Source: Datisca glomerata (Eukaryota; Streptophyta; Magnoliopsida; Cucurbitales; Datiscaceae). From it: a DNA stretch of 64,000 nucleotides. The position numbers were made by a program, and so were the translations under genes. Numbering within the stretch: position 1 is the stretch's first letter; every line of letters starts with the position of its first letter. The notes under the pieces are model-generated. The model saw nothing but the letters and a program-made list of their open reading frames with translations. It made no database searches and had not been told where the DNA came from. Of the stretch, positions 9,901 through 19,600 are shown one piece after another. Location: NCBI GenBank assembly GCA_003255025.1, contig QANY01008582.1, positions 62,001-126,000 on the forward strand, given 5' to 3'.

Positions 9901-12900
9901 CGACCCTCATCCCGCTCGGGATTTTCCCTCAACACGGGATGGGAGAGGACTTAAAAAAATTGTCCTTTCCTGATCAGACGAGACAAAAAGGCTCAAAAAC
10001 CGTCTCGTCCCGTCCTGTGCACACCCTTAGTGCCATAGATCATATGATAAGTAATTCTGGTCTCTTTTCTACTTTCCAGTCACACACTTGCACCTCTATT
10101 GTTACTTTGGCCGATGAGTCACCATATTGTGTTTGTGGGGCTGGCACCATTACTCCTACCCCTCTACTTCATCTATCGTCTATCTTACATTTACCTAATT
10201 TATCCTTTAATTTGATCTCTGTAACCTAATTCACTCGCAATCTTAATTTTTGCATCTCATTTTTTCTTGATCATTGCTTATTTCAGGATCTTATGACGAA
10301 GAAGATTATTGGTAAATGATATGAGTCTCTACATTCTTGACACACCAATACCAAAATCTGTTGCTTGCTCTGGTGTCACTTCTCATTTCTAGGCACATTG
10401 TAGGTTGGGTCATCCATCTCTCCCTTTGCTCAAGAAACTTTGTCCACAGTTTAGTAAGATGTCTTCATTAGATTGTGAGTTGTGTCAGTTTACAAAACAT
10501 CATCGTCTTAGTTCGAGTCCAAGAGTCAACAAATATGCGAATGTTCCTTTCGAATTGGTTCACTTTATGTTTGGGGTCCTTGTCATATTTTGTCTAAACT
10601 TGGATTTAAGTATTTTGTTACTTTTGTGGATGATTATTCTCGTATAACTTAGTTATATTTAATGAAGAGTCGTTCTGAGTTGTTTTCCCTTTTTTATGCA
10701 TTTTGTGTTGAGATTAAAACTCAATTTAATGTTTCGATCCGTACTTGGTGAAGTGATAATACCAAGGAATACAATTTCGCTTTATTTCAATCTTACATGG
10801 TTCAGAATGGCATGCTCCATGAACTTGCATTGATACTCCATCCCAAAACTTTAATCGTGAATACCCATTTGCATGAGCCATATTATTTCAAATGAATGTT
10901 CCAAAACTTTTTGGGTCGATGCAGTTTCTCCAACATGTTTTCACATTAATCGCATGCCATCATCTGTTCTTCATGGTGAGATCCCTTACAAAATCTTTTT
11001 TCCCAATAAATCATTGTTTCATGTTGACCCTAGGATATTTGGTAGTACTTGTTTTATTCAAGATGTTCATCTGCATGTCACTAAATTAGATAACAATGTC
11101 TTTGAAATGTATCTTCCTTGATATTCTTGTCTTCAGAAAGGTTATAGGTGTTATTTTACAAGTCTTAACAAATATCTTGTCTCAATTGATGTTACCTTCA
11201 TGGAAAACATCCCTTACTTTCTGTCGTTTCCTCTTCTCGCTTGTCAGGGGGAGGATGATGATTTTTTGGTTTATTCTATCACATCCTCCAAACCTGTCTC
11301 GGAACTAGTTCTTGTCAAGCCTTCTATTATTCAAGTCTACTCCAGGTGTCAACCTCCTGATTCATGTCCTGCACCTGCTCCTTCGTCATCAGATCCAGTC
11401 TCGAGCGATGATCTTCCTATTGCGTAGCGTAAAGGTAAACACCAATGTACTTTTCCTATTTATTCTTTTGTTTCTTATAACTGCTTATCATTTTTCTCTT
11501 GTTTTTTCATCGCATCCCTTGATTCTATCTATATCCCTAAAACTGTTCATGAAGCCATCTCTCATCCTGGTTGGCATCATGCAATGATAGAGGAAATGAA
11601 TGCCTTAAATGACAATGGTACTTGGAACTTGGTCAATTTACCTTCAGGGAAACGGGCTATAGGATGCAAATGGGTATTCACGGTTAAGGTTAATCTAGAT
11701 GGGTCAGTTGCTTGACTGAAATTCCGTCTTGTCGCTAAGGGATATGTTCAGACCTATGATTGGACTATTTTGACACTCTTTCTTAGTTGCTAAATTTACA
11801 TCTGTTAGGTTGGTTATTTCTATGGAGATTACCCATCATTGGCCCTTGCATCAACTAGATGTCAAGAATACTTTTATTCATGGTGATCTTTAAGAGGAGG
11901 TGTATATGGAGCAAACTCCTGGTTTTGTTGCTCACGGGGAGTCTGGACGAGTTTGTCATCTTCGAAAGTCCTGACTTATTAACTGAGACAAGAAAATTAG
12001 GGGCAAAGCCTTGTAGTGCTCCAATGACTCCGAACATGCACCTAACGGGAGATGGAGAACTAATGGAAGATCCAGAGAGATATGGAAGATTGGTTGGAAA
12101 ACTAAATTATCTTAGAGTAACTCGTCAAGATATTGCATATTCTGTGAGTGTTGTTAGTCAATTTATGTCATCCCCAACAGTTCATCATTGGGCAGCGTTA
12201 GAACATGTTTTGTGTTATTTGAAAGGAGCACCCAGACATGGTATCTTATATGCAAATCATGGACACACTCATATTGAATGTTTTTCAGATACAGATTGGG
12301 CATGTTCTGAAATGGATAGAAGATCCACTTCAAGCTATTGTGTTTTCATTGGAGGAAATTTGGTCTTATGGAAGAGTAAGAAGTATAACGTTGTCTCAAG
12401 CTCCCGAATCAAAATATAGGGTCATGGCATAGTCTATGTGTGAGATAATGTGGATATATCATCTTTTAAATGAAGTATGTCTTAAAACTTCAGTACCAGC
12501 AAAATTATGGTACGATAACCAAGCTGCTCTTCATATCGCATCTAATTATGTATTTCATGAGCGAACTAAGCACATTGAAACTGATTGTCATTGTTCGTAA
12601 GAAAATGCAGCAAGGTTTGATTTCTACAGGGTATGTGAAGACTAGAGAGTAATTATGGGATATCTGCACGAAAGCTCTAAATGAGGTTCAGGTTTATTAT
12701 GTTTGTAACAAGTTGTGCATGATTAATATCTACACTCCAGCTTGAGAGAGGCTGTTACAGAATGCTCCAATTGTAAATAGCTGGTGAATTAGCTTAATTC
12801 TAGGGATCCTAATTATATAGTTTCCTAAGATACTTTCATAGTATATATTATATAAATGTGTGTGTGTGTATGTACATCATTCTTCAATAATAATATAGTG

Positions 12901-13454
12901 AATTCAATACTTTTCACCTCAAATAATACATATATACATATGGGCATCCAAACATACATAAGATGCATACATATATGAGACTCGTGAACATTTAAAAAGA
13001 AAAGTCAGTCTAGGTGATATTTTATTGATAAAACTTGATAGTCGATACCCTTTCTAATTTAGTTACCAAACGAAATAGTATCGGCGGCTTGATGCTGTAA
13101 ACGGAAGTTTGATTATTCCGAGGTACATTCCTAGAGTTAGAATATGAATTATAACATATATCTTCTGAGAGAGAGAGAGAGAAAATGTCATAACATACCT
13201 GCAAGAAGTGCCTGAAGTGGCTTACTGTGAGAGTTTCTCATGTACAGAGCTAGACTTTGATTGCTGTAGCTTGAAAAATCATCCAATGCTATCTTCATAG
13301 CTACACTCTCTTCCTTCCCGACACGGGAGTCGTAATCTAAGATCGCGCCTATTATGCTTTCTTGATTGTTATTCTTTGTTGTATCAGTTACTGCCTTGTC
13401 TAAAATCAGCAGAGCCATAACAAAGAAAGAACAGAGAAGCAAGAACTTATTCAT
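613..13454 (-). CDS. Glutamate receptor-like channel (GLR) copy 1, 5' three exons, partial at 3' end
   Basis: Plant ionotropic glutamate receptor homologue, a ligand-gated cation channel of the plasma or internal membranes. Exons are 13199-13454, 5733-6982 and 613-940, giving about 611 residues before the gene runs off the left edge. I see a signal peptide (about residues 1-24), an ANF-receptor amino-terminal domain (about 30-400), the first ligand-binding lobe with the GLR pattern FNGTYDDLV, a VVGDVKI stretch followed by Arg 517 (the ligand-contact position in the family), and M1 (about 556-575). Junction phases (1, 0, 1) match those of copy 2 at 44495-47912. All three exons are open and their splice sites are canonical GT/AG. 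Introns are very long (6.2 and 4.8 kb) because of TE insertions. M3, the second lobe and M4 are not in the window, so I cannot say whether the gene is intact. Clade II-like affinity is inference. Confidence 0.88.
1010..1222. repeat. Left terminal inverted repeat of the MULE-like element
   Basis: Inverted match to 4739-4985. The inner end is the sequence around CAGCTCGTGGG, which the right arm carries as CCCACGAGCTGCTGGG. By eye about 80-85 percent of bases match across roughly 200 bp. Confidence 0.75.
1170..4457. repeat. Internal tandem duplication (~1.7 kb and ~1.5 kb units plus a partial third)
   Basis: The same order of blocks is repeated. A start block (CCCATTTCTCC, CTCGTG, GGTTAGCAGAAATGG, CGATAGTTAAACCAATC) occurs at about 1190, 2915 and 4355. 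It is followed twice by hairpin minisatellite, CTCTCTCT-rich DNA, and an end block with AGTGCACAAATTACT near 2800 and 4290. Units are roughly 1170-2880 and 2890-4345, with a third start block at 4350-4457. Confidence 0.7.
1295..3900. repeat. Degenerate ACACGATG/CATCGTGTA minisatellite arrays able to form hairpins
   Basis: Blocks at about 1295-1385, 1535-1630, 1790-1950, 2115-2360, 3015-3115, 3265-3400, 3505-3655 and 3760-3900 are built of variants of CTACACGATG and its complement CATCGTGTAG, often back to back (for example TACACGACGATCGTGTAG at 3290). The alternation of both orientations gives many short palindromes. No reading frame is conserved. It is intron DNA inside the MULE-like element. 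Confidence 0.8.
4670..4728 (+). pseudogene. Captured exon resembling bacterial-type (organellar) aspartyl-tRNA synthetase
   Basis: On the plus strand an acceptor (TAATGACAG) is followed by 59 bp coding AEEKFGYLLEAFDMSAPP, then a donor-like GTATGT. The string EEKFGYLLEAF-M-APP closely resembles the C-terminal catalytic-core segment of bacterial-type AspRS (family pattern: KFG-LL-A---GAPPHGG). A single extra C in a C-run appears to disturb the following PHG. The preceding 4458-4669 looks like its intron. The fragment sits just inside the right inverted repeat and is antisense to GLR copy 1, so it is best read as a gene fragment captured by the element. Identification is from memory of the family. 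Confidence 0.65.
4739..4985. repeat. Right terminal inverted repeat of the MULE-like element
   Basis: Inverted match to 1010-1222, starting at CCACGAGCTGCTGGG and running through a GGGATTTATTTAGTAGGG stretch to TTATAAATGATAAC. The similarity extends weakly to about 5008. Confidence 0.75.
5011..5732. other. Remainder of GLR copy 1 intron 2, nothing recognised
   Basis: AT-rich intron sequence between the MULE-like element and exon 2; I see no repeat or coding similarity here. Confidence 0.5.
5733..6982 (-). CDS. GLR copy 1 exon 2 (ANF receptor domain and ligand-binding S1)
   Basis: 1,250 bp, open throughout; acceptor TTTACAG before 6982, donor AAG/GTAACA at 5732. It codes for almost the whole periplasmic-binding-like ATD (QAIIGTQTWEEASLVAEIG, then the segment with GLSGKIQF, then FQIINVMGKSYMELGFWS) and into S1 (WPGGPWFTPKGW, LRIGVPVGAMFKEY, FNGTYDDLVRQIYLK). 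In copy 2 this region is split into two exons with part of it missing; here it is continuous, which is the usual GLR state. Confidence 0.9.
6983..8044. other. GLR copy 1 intron 1, part 5' of the copia element on the plus strand
   Basis: AT-rich intron with no coding sense. It contains a (TA)n run near 7610-7626 and a perfect 26-bp palindrome at 7951-7976 listed separately. No full 5' LTR of the neighbouring copia element can be found in it. Confidence 0.5.
7951..7976. repeat. Perfect 26-bp palindrome
   Basis: The half-site TACATACATATGT is followed immediately by its exact reverse complement, with no spacer and no mismatch. It lies in TA/CA-rich DNA just upstream of the copia LTR remnant, so it may be a by-product of simple-sequence expansion. 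Confidence 0.9.
8100..8113 (+). other. Primer-binding site of copia element 1
   Basis: TGGTATCAGAGCCA directly follows the LTR end. It is complementary to the 3' end of initiator tRNA-Met, the usual primer of plant copia elements. Confidence 0.85.
8522..9320 (+). pseudogene. Copia 1 gag remnant
   Basis: Starts MAENKSFVVTDVVL and contains KLKGSNYLDWTKTV, the usual opening of copia capsid (UBN2-type). It continues in the same sense after a stop with a WHREDARVFLQIQNSI segment, then an internal TAA before DQSLTNDFMEFKKTYEERN. A degenerate CCHC zinc knuckle, interrupted by a stop, is at about 9265-9310. At least three disablements are visible. Confidence 0.8.
9543..10029. mobile_element. hAT-like MITE inserted in the copia 1 protease
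   Basis: 487 bp with short inverted ends, TAGGGGTATGCA at left and TGCACACCCTTA at right (10 of 12 paired). It is flanked by 8-bp near-duplications TTGCCACA and GTGCCATA (6 of 8), as expected for hAT. The interior has GC-rich GGGACGAGACGGGAC motifs near both ends and AT-rich DNA between. There is no transposase. Confidence 0.8.
9721..9872. repeat. ~41-bp tandem repeats within the MITE
   Basis: Three or so copies of a unit containing TTTTGAACTTTAAACCAATG preceded by TTAATTTTTAACCTTT; the third is shortened. Confidence 0.8.
12753..12930 (+). repeat. 3' LTR of copia element 1
   Basis: Begins TGTTACAGAATGC after a purine run (TTGAGAGAGGC) and ends AATAATACA. It contains a (TG)n run at about 12857-12869. 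Its last 58 bp match the 55-bp 5' LTR remnant. Only one full LTR remains. Confidence 0.75.
13167..13183. repeat. (GA)n microsatellite beside the GLR copy 1 exon 1 donor site
   Basis: About eight GA units (CT on the coding strand), 15 bp inside intron 1 from the exon 1 donor. Confidence 0.9.
13199..13454 (-). CDS. GLR copy 1 exon 1 (signal peptide, start of ATD)
   Basis: ATG at 13454, 85 codons plus one base, then donor GTATGT at 13198. It begins MNKFLLLCSFFVMALLI, a hydrophobic leader, followed by the family motif IIGAILDYDSRVGKEE and a sequence matching the equivalent exon of copy 2 (GAILDQTSRVGKEE). The start is the first Met before a good leader, with TATA-like boxes just upstream. Confidence 0.88.
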
Positions 13455-13483
13455 TATGTTTTGTGCTGCAAATCAGCAAATGT

Positions 13484-13566
13484 CTTCCTTTATAAACATA
13501 AGAAAAAATGGTATATGTAATCTGTTCATAAGAATTCAACTACTTCCTTTATAAACATCATAAGAA
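13484..13566 (-). promoter_or_regulatory. Duplicated TATA-like box upstream of GLR copy 1
   Basis: Read on the minus strand, the sequence TTTATAAAGGAAG occurs twice, around 13484-13504 and 13542-13566, each preceded by TCTTATG. The nearer copy lies only about 40 bp from the ATG at 13454 and the farther about 95 bp. Either could be the TATA box; the farther one leaves a more normal leader. Confidence 0.45.
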
Positions 13567-13584
13567 TGGACTGTTTCATTTGTT

Positions 13585-13697
13585 GTAATAAAACTTAATT
13601 AAGTGGAATCCGTATTTTTTTAATCGACTTATAAATAATTCCACTCTTTGTTCATGTCCAAGTCAACTTATTTTCTTTCAATTAAGTTTTACTATAT
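13585..13697. repeat. Small foldback element upstream of GLR copy 1
   Basis: Arms around 13585-13605 and 13677-13697 share TAAAACTTAATT in inverted orientation with further partial pairing. This is MITE-like and close to the promoter. Confidence 0.4.
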
Positions 13698-13699
13698 CA

Positions 13700-16600
13700 A
13701 CACTGTTGAGATGATTTGTCATTGGTTGTCGAAGGGTCTGGTACTCAATTTATAAGTGTTAGATGAAACTCTACCTCATAAATTAGTTTTTAGAATTGAG
13801 TATACTCAATACTGATATCAGAATCAAGTTAAGCCAACAAGTCTTTAGTCCAAACGAAGTGAAGCAAGTCGACGATTATCATACTTATGGCTTGATCTGT
13901 AAAAGAGGATCAGATCTCGATATGTGAAGCCAATAATTATGCGACTAAGGGTGCAATGTGTAAAAGTGGTAATCTCAATCCAAGTAAAGCATGTCGATCA
14001 ATGGTTATATGACTTTTAGGAACGTGGTGTGTGATGAAGAAAATTACTTTAGGATAACGCGCTAATTTAATATTTCATTAATTTATAAGATAATACATTA
14101 CATAAAACTCATAGAGGTCTCACGCACTTATTTCCTTATGCATAGTGTTTATGGTTCAACTCATCTTAAAATATGATTACACCATTGTTTATTTTTCTTG
14201 AATCTGATCACATCTCTAACTTTTTCTTAACATGTTAAGAAGTTCTGTACACCTTTGAATGAGAAGTCATTGTTGTATGTGTGATGTGTTGCGTTACTAT
14301 GGCTGTTGTTGATTCAAATTGAGTTTTTTACTCGGTTAAATGTTCATAAGATGGAATAATGTAGTGCAACATTGAACAATGTACAATATATTTTTTTTGG
14401 AAAATAAGTATTTTTGAATTTTACTTAATTAAAAAGTAGATTCAAGAATTGTTAGTTTCTGAAATGAGAAATTAATACAATGTACAATATTTAAGAAAAT
14501 AAGGATAAACTAATAAGTTATTAATTAATCGATAAATGAATGAATTATTAGTTAATTATCTATTATTTAATATTCACTAAACTAATAGGTGAGATACTTA
14601 AAGCATTAGCTCAGCAGGGCATGGGTCGATACGCGATACGCACGTCTAATATCCATCTTTTACGGCTATGATTATTAGAGTATCTCATCTCATTCCGCTC
14701 CACTAGCTTTCTTCTCTCAGCATCAGCGTCTTCCAAGACTCTTACTTTTATTTTTTTGCGGTTTAGCTATAATATGAAAAACTATGACCTGGTTGTATTC
14801 CAGCCCATGATCTCTTGAAAAAATTTCTAACTGAAACTCATTTTTAAATTACGAATGACATCTTAATTTCCTTCAAAATTTTGATATAGTTTCGCATTAA
14901 CATATATGTGAAGAAGGAATAAGCAATTTTTAATATTTCAATGAGTAATTCTACGCCGACTAATTAATTGATCAAGTTTTAAGTGGTTAAGTAACATGAG
15001 AACCATTTATATGTTATTTTGTTAAATCATTTTAATGAGTCATCAAACATCAACCTATAAATAATTATCACATCATTTTATCACTTAAATCTTGATAAAT
15101 TACTTAGTTATTCTATAATTATTCTATTTTAAGAGTTGTAGAGAGGTCTGTTGGTTCGTAATTTGAAATGAATTTCAGAAAAAAAAACAAGAATAATAAT
15201 GTTATTTTCAAAAACAATAGAATTAATATCCAAAAACATATTTGGTGTAAAATTCAAAGATACATTTTAGTATATATTTTATGGATACTTGTTTAAAGAT
15301 AATCTTAAAAAACCATTAAAATAAAATTAAAGAATATGTGGTTCGAAAGCAGTGTTTTAAGTTTTTTTTTTTAAAAGAAAAACTAAATCTGATACCTAAC
15401 TTAAAACGTGATAATGTGATCTACAACATTACATCAGATTGCCGCGAATGGAAAGTGGCATGAATGTAGCTTGGTTAGGTTTGACATTCTATTTCCAACT
15501 TGCAAACTAAAATATAATTTATTTTAATATTGCTTAGACTTGCATTATAATCCCTCACCAGATTATTTTTTTTTATTACAACAGTACTGAAATTGTTCTA
15601 GACATATCGTCACTCTGATTTTAAAAACAATGAGAATAATGGGTTAAACAAAACAATGAACGGGGATTTCAAGACAAGGTTTACTTTTGCAAGAAACAGT
15701 CCCTCTCGGCGCTCAAGAAACAGTACTGGAATTGTCATTTTGTATTGAGCACTTAAACTTAAGTGGGTTGAATATGTCTCTTTGTCCTTGTTTTGATGTG
15801 ATAATGAAATAGTCAATTAGCTAAATTGATGAGTTCCTTACGATCACTTTCTTAAATTTTAATAATTTATAACATGTAATTATATCGTACACACTATCAG
15901 TCTTCTTTTTGTGTTTTCATACACAATTTTGTTGGATGATATTGACCATTATTAATCCCCAAAATTAGATTATATATGAGATACCTATTCTTCTCAATGT
16001 ATAGACTGAGCAGGGCAGCTCAATACATTAAAGGCCCTACGCAAACGATTTTAAACCGTCTAATTTAAACTTCTTTTTAAATTATTGTAACACCTTTTAA
16101 TATTTAAATATCATTATTTGATATGTCAATTTTTTTTACTATTTCATTTTTTACTGGTTATATGTAAATGTATGAGATGAGATTGAATTTCTGTTATATT
16201 TTATTTAATATTTACATAATAAACTACAAGCTTATTTTTTATTTGAATTTCTCATCTATTTGTCTTTTTAATCTCAACAAATATTGGGGGAAGGCCATGC
16301 CTGAATATTTGCGAGAAGATCATGACCGTCGGATTTGAAAGACAGAGATCGACCGATCCTTATAAATGATCGACAAATGTAATGCTCAACATAATTAAAC
16401 AAAAAAAGCTAATTTTCTCAACAACCAAACACGCAATAGCTAAACATTCAAAGAAACCCACTTAACAGAATTTTCATTTTTTACGTTCTCCAAGAAGTGT
16501 TAGCCGTTATTCACCTTTTTTCAAGATTTCGTTCTAATTTGAGAGACTCTTGTCTTTGACCCATATTCGGCATGTCTGAATCAAATTAATTTTTAATAGA
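13700..16600. other. Intergenic AT-rich DNA with a nested foldback element
   Basis: No gene seen. An outer inverted pair (14831-14855 with 15155-15178, core CTGAAA-TCATTT---AAATTACGAA) encloses an inner pair (14944-14990 with 15082-15125, core ATCAAG-TTTAAGTG), suggesting one MITE inside another. The rest (13700-14800, 15200-16600) shows nothing I can name. Confidence 0.45.
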
Positions 16601-16639
16601 AACGTGATACATGCTGATGTTATTAAAAATTTATTATTT

Positions 16640-19600
16640 ATGATAGTATTTTTTAAATATTATAAAAAAATCTACGATAATATTTTTTAAACACTTTAAA
16701 ACAGTCTAAGATAGCGTTTAATCAACGTTATCAAAAACTTTTTGTAACATTTTTTAAACGCTATCAAATGCTTTTATAGCGTTTAAAAATATTATAAAAA
16801 TTCTTTCATAGCGTTTAAAAAACGCTATCAAAAACCTTTCATAACGTTTTATAAATGCTATAGTAGGTCTTTCCTAACGTTTTATAAATACTATCGTATG
16901 TTTTTCATATCATTTTTCATTACTTATTGTTTTGTTAATGTTATTAAATACTTTTTATAACTTTGTTTATTACTAATACTTACAATTATACAAATATAAA
17001 AAATAAATAACTTTTCAAAAAATATCACAAAATAATAAAACTCACATGTCATTTTATTTAATTAATCAAAATTATTACATACTAATTGTCTACTAGAAAT
17101 CACACCTCAAAATGATAATTACATATTAATTTTTAGATAGACCAAGCAAAAGTAATTTATCCAAAAATAAATAAAATCTAGTATAAGTTCACATCTAAAC
17201 AAGTCCTACAACCAACCGCTTAAGTTTTGTGGATCTAGGGACAGTGGCCATAAAAGGAGAGGAGTTGGCAGTCCTCTAGGTACTGAAGGTGGATGTACTC
17301 TAGGAGGTCCACTTAGTGGTTTTCCTTGGTGAGGAAGTGGTAGCGCGGGTTTTCCTTGGTGATGCTTCAAGAATCGTTGTGTCATTGGCTGTAAGAGCAC
17401 CTTGTGACTTTGGTAAGTATGAACTCAAATTCCAGTAAAAAAACGACAAGATGGATCTTAACTCTAAACTAGAATGGACATATAGATAATATATTGAGTT
17501 ACATTGCAACAGAGGGAAACTATCAGCAAAGACTTCAACTTTCTAGACGAAGTGTTGTGATGCTACCTAAAGCATTCTACAGCTTTCTGTTGCTGTAGCT
17601 TCCATTTCACGTAGGCTAAATTCTTTGAATGAGCTCCATAGATGAGCATCTTAATGAAAGAGTGTGCCAACACATTCTCCTTGAAGGACTTTAATTATGT
17701 TTTCAGCTGCAAACCCACTTCAAGTACAACGATAAAGCAGAAAGCAAGAATACCTAAAATCTGTGGCAATACCTTCAGCTACCCACAGTTAAGAAATCAT
17801 CAATAAACATTTTCACCATACATGAGCCAATGGCACGAAGCCAGTCGGCCAACACTAACACCCATAACAACAAAGAACTTGAAGAAGACGTAACAGCCTT
17901 GTAGGATTAGTATAATCGATAATCTTGGGCACGAATCCAACATTTTTGACAATAAATAACAATAAGAAGTTGCCTTGAAAATTTAGAACAAATTAAAGGA
18001 AAAAATAATTTTTTTCAATTAGAAAACACAGAAATAAGAAATATCAAGAAAATAAACCAAAAGAGTTTTACGCTTCACTCATCATCCCCAAACAAGAGAA
18101 ATCAGTGATTAGAAATCAGAAAAATTTGGCCTCAACACGATTGTCATGTGCTATCAAAGCACATAATTGTTGTAGTGTCATTTTCCTAACATCTTTTCAT
18201 GTTGTTTAATATAATTGAGGGATATGACAAATTTTGTGAGTTATCCGCATTGATTATGAAGAACAAAAGACAGTAGCTAATTCAACTAATTAACCTCTTC
18301 AATTCTTCATTTTCTCGATTTTTTTAATCACAAATCATGTCTATGTCTAGGAGAAAAAGTTCGAAATCATTCACTTGAATTCTTATTTCCTATCAAAATT
18401 TAACATAGTGCATAGGTCTTTCGGCCCGTCCAAAAATCTAAAACAATGTATAAAGAGAGCACCCAAATAATCACTCAGTAAATCATATGATTATTTAATT
18501 CTTTTAGTAAATTAAAGAGCAATAGCTACTCTATATATACTCTAGCAATTGGGTCAAACCTTTATGACAATGGTGTAAGCATGTAGATTAACACCCCATG
18601 CCAAAGTCGATGTACAGACAAGTACCTAAGATAGCAAATTAATTACATAGTCAAACTAAACATGTCAACACATATTCACAGTCCAAATTGCCAAGATTTA
18701 AACCAAAACAGAATCATCTCTAGCTTCACGAAGAGATGAGAAATGGAGTGAGAGAGGGAAACATTTAGGGGTGTGTGAGCGGCAAGTTCATTCCCCCAAA
18801 TTTCAACTTTTCCTAATTGCCCTTCCCCGCTCAATCTCATTATTACCTTCTATTACGTTTCATCTCAAAATGTTGTAATGAAGTGCAATAAAAGATACTT
18901 TTTATTGTAGTGAAACCAATTACAAGTAGACGTATAAGGTGTCTTTCATCTAGTTTAAGCATCTTTAACGCCAATATTTCATAACAAGCAAAGAATTAGT
19001 TGTAGGGATCTACTAGTTCAACTATTCTTGTTAAAAAATAACCGAGAACAAGTATATCAAAATGAACAGAAATAAAAATACACTCATGTTGAACTGTGCA
19101 TCTAAATCAGCTTACCCTTCAATTAATGCAATTGAGTTCTTTCATATGCTATAGAGGGGATTTTCTTGGAATATGCTTAAACTCTTTTAGAAGTCCATAA
19201 ACATTCTAAATTCTGCTCCACTTATATCTTTCTAAGCTTTGCAATGAATCTGAATCATAATACTTGCACACAAAACAGTTTACTAAAAGCAATAATATTT
19301 TATCTCTACAACTCTAAATGAATAAAAGCCATGAATGAAGAACTTAAAGTAAATTGCAGAGATTTTTTTTATTAAATCGGTAATGTCTTTCCATTTCCTC
19401 ATGAGGCTTCAAGATTTCACCTTTATCAGGCGTCTTTCACCTAACATCAACTAGATTTTAAACTTATCAAAGTAGAAAATATGTGTTAGCAGTATGAAGA
19501 CTCTAAAGTTTGACCCTTGCAATTGCAAACATAATTAAAAATAAAGAAAGAGATTTATCTATTTAGAAATTTATAGTAGATTGAGGGTTTAAATTATGTG

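Larger units (their letters stand above)
9470..12720 (+). pseudogene. Copia 1 pol remnant (PR, INT, RT, RNase H)
   Basis: Protease start at about 9510-9542 and continuation (DHMISNSGLFSTF, LHLPNLSFNLISV) at 10030-10229 are separated by a MITE. GAG-pre-integrase GHPSLPLLKKL with CELC is at about 10405, and the integrase core with frameshifts at 10560-11100. RT start (HHAMIEEMNALNDNGTW, CKWVFTVK) is at about 11570-11700. RT end and RNase H (YGRLVGKLNYLRVTRQDIAY, SDTDWACSEMDRRSTS, HERTKHIE) are at 11970-12650. The middle of RT, including YVDD, is deleted. Confidence 0.85.
8045..12930 (+). mobile_element. Decayed Ty1/copia retrotransposon in intron 1 of GLR copy 1
   Basis: Plus-strand element, opposite to the host gene. 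Order: 55-bp remnant of the 5' LTR (8045-8099), primer-binding site TGGTATCAGAGCC at 8100, gag, protease, integrase, RT, RNase H, 3' LTR (12753-12930). The 5' LTR remnant and the 3' LTR share TACATCATTCTTCAATAATA and onwards. Many stops and frameshifts are present, the RT lacks its catalytic YVDD half through a deletion near 11965, and a hAT-like MITE splits the protease, so it cannot move on its own. Confidence 0.88.

Noticed and set aside
15610..15816. 68-codon minus-strand open frame in intergenic DNA
   Set aside because: No start context, no motif, no neighbouring exon; length is within chance for this composition.
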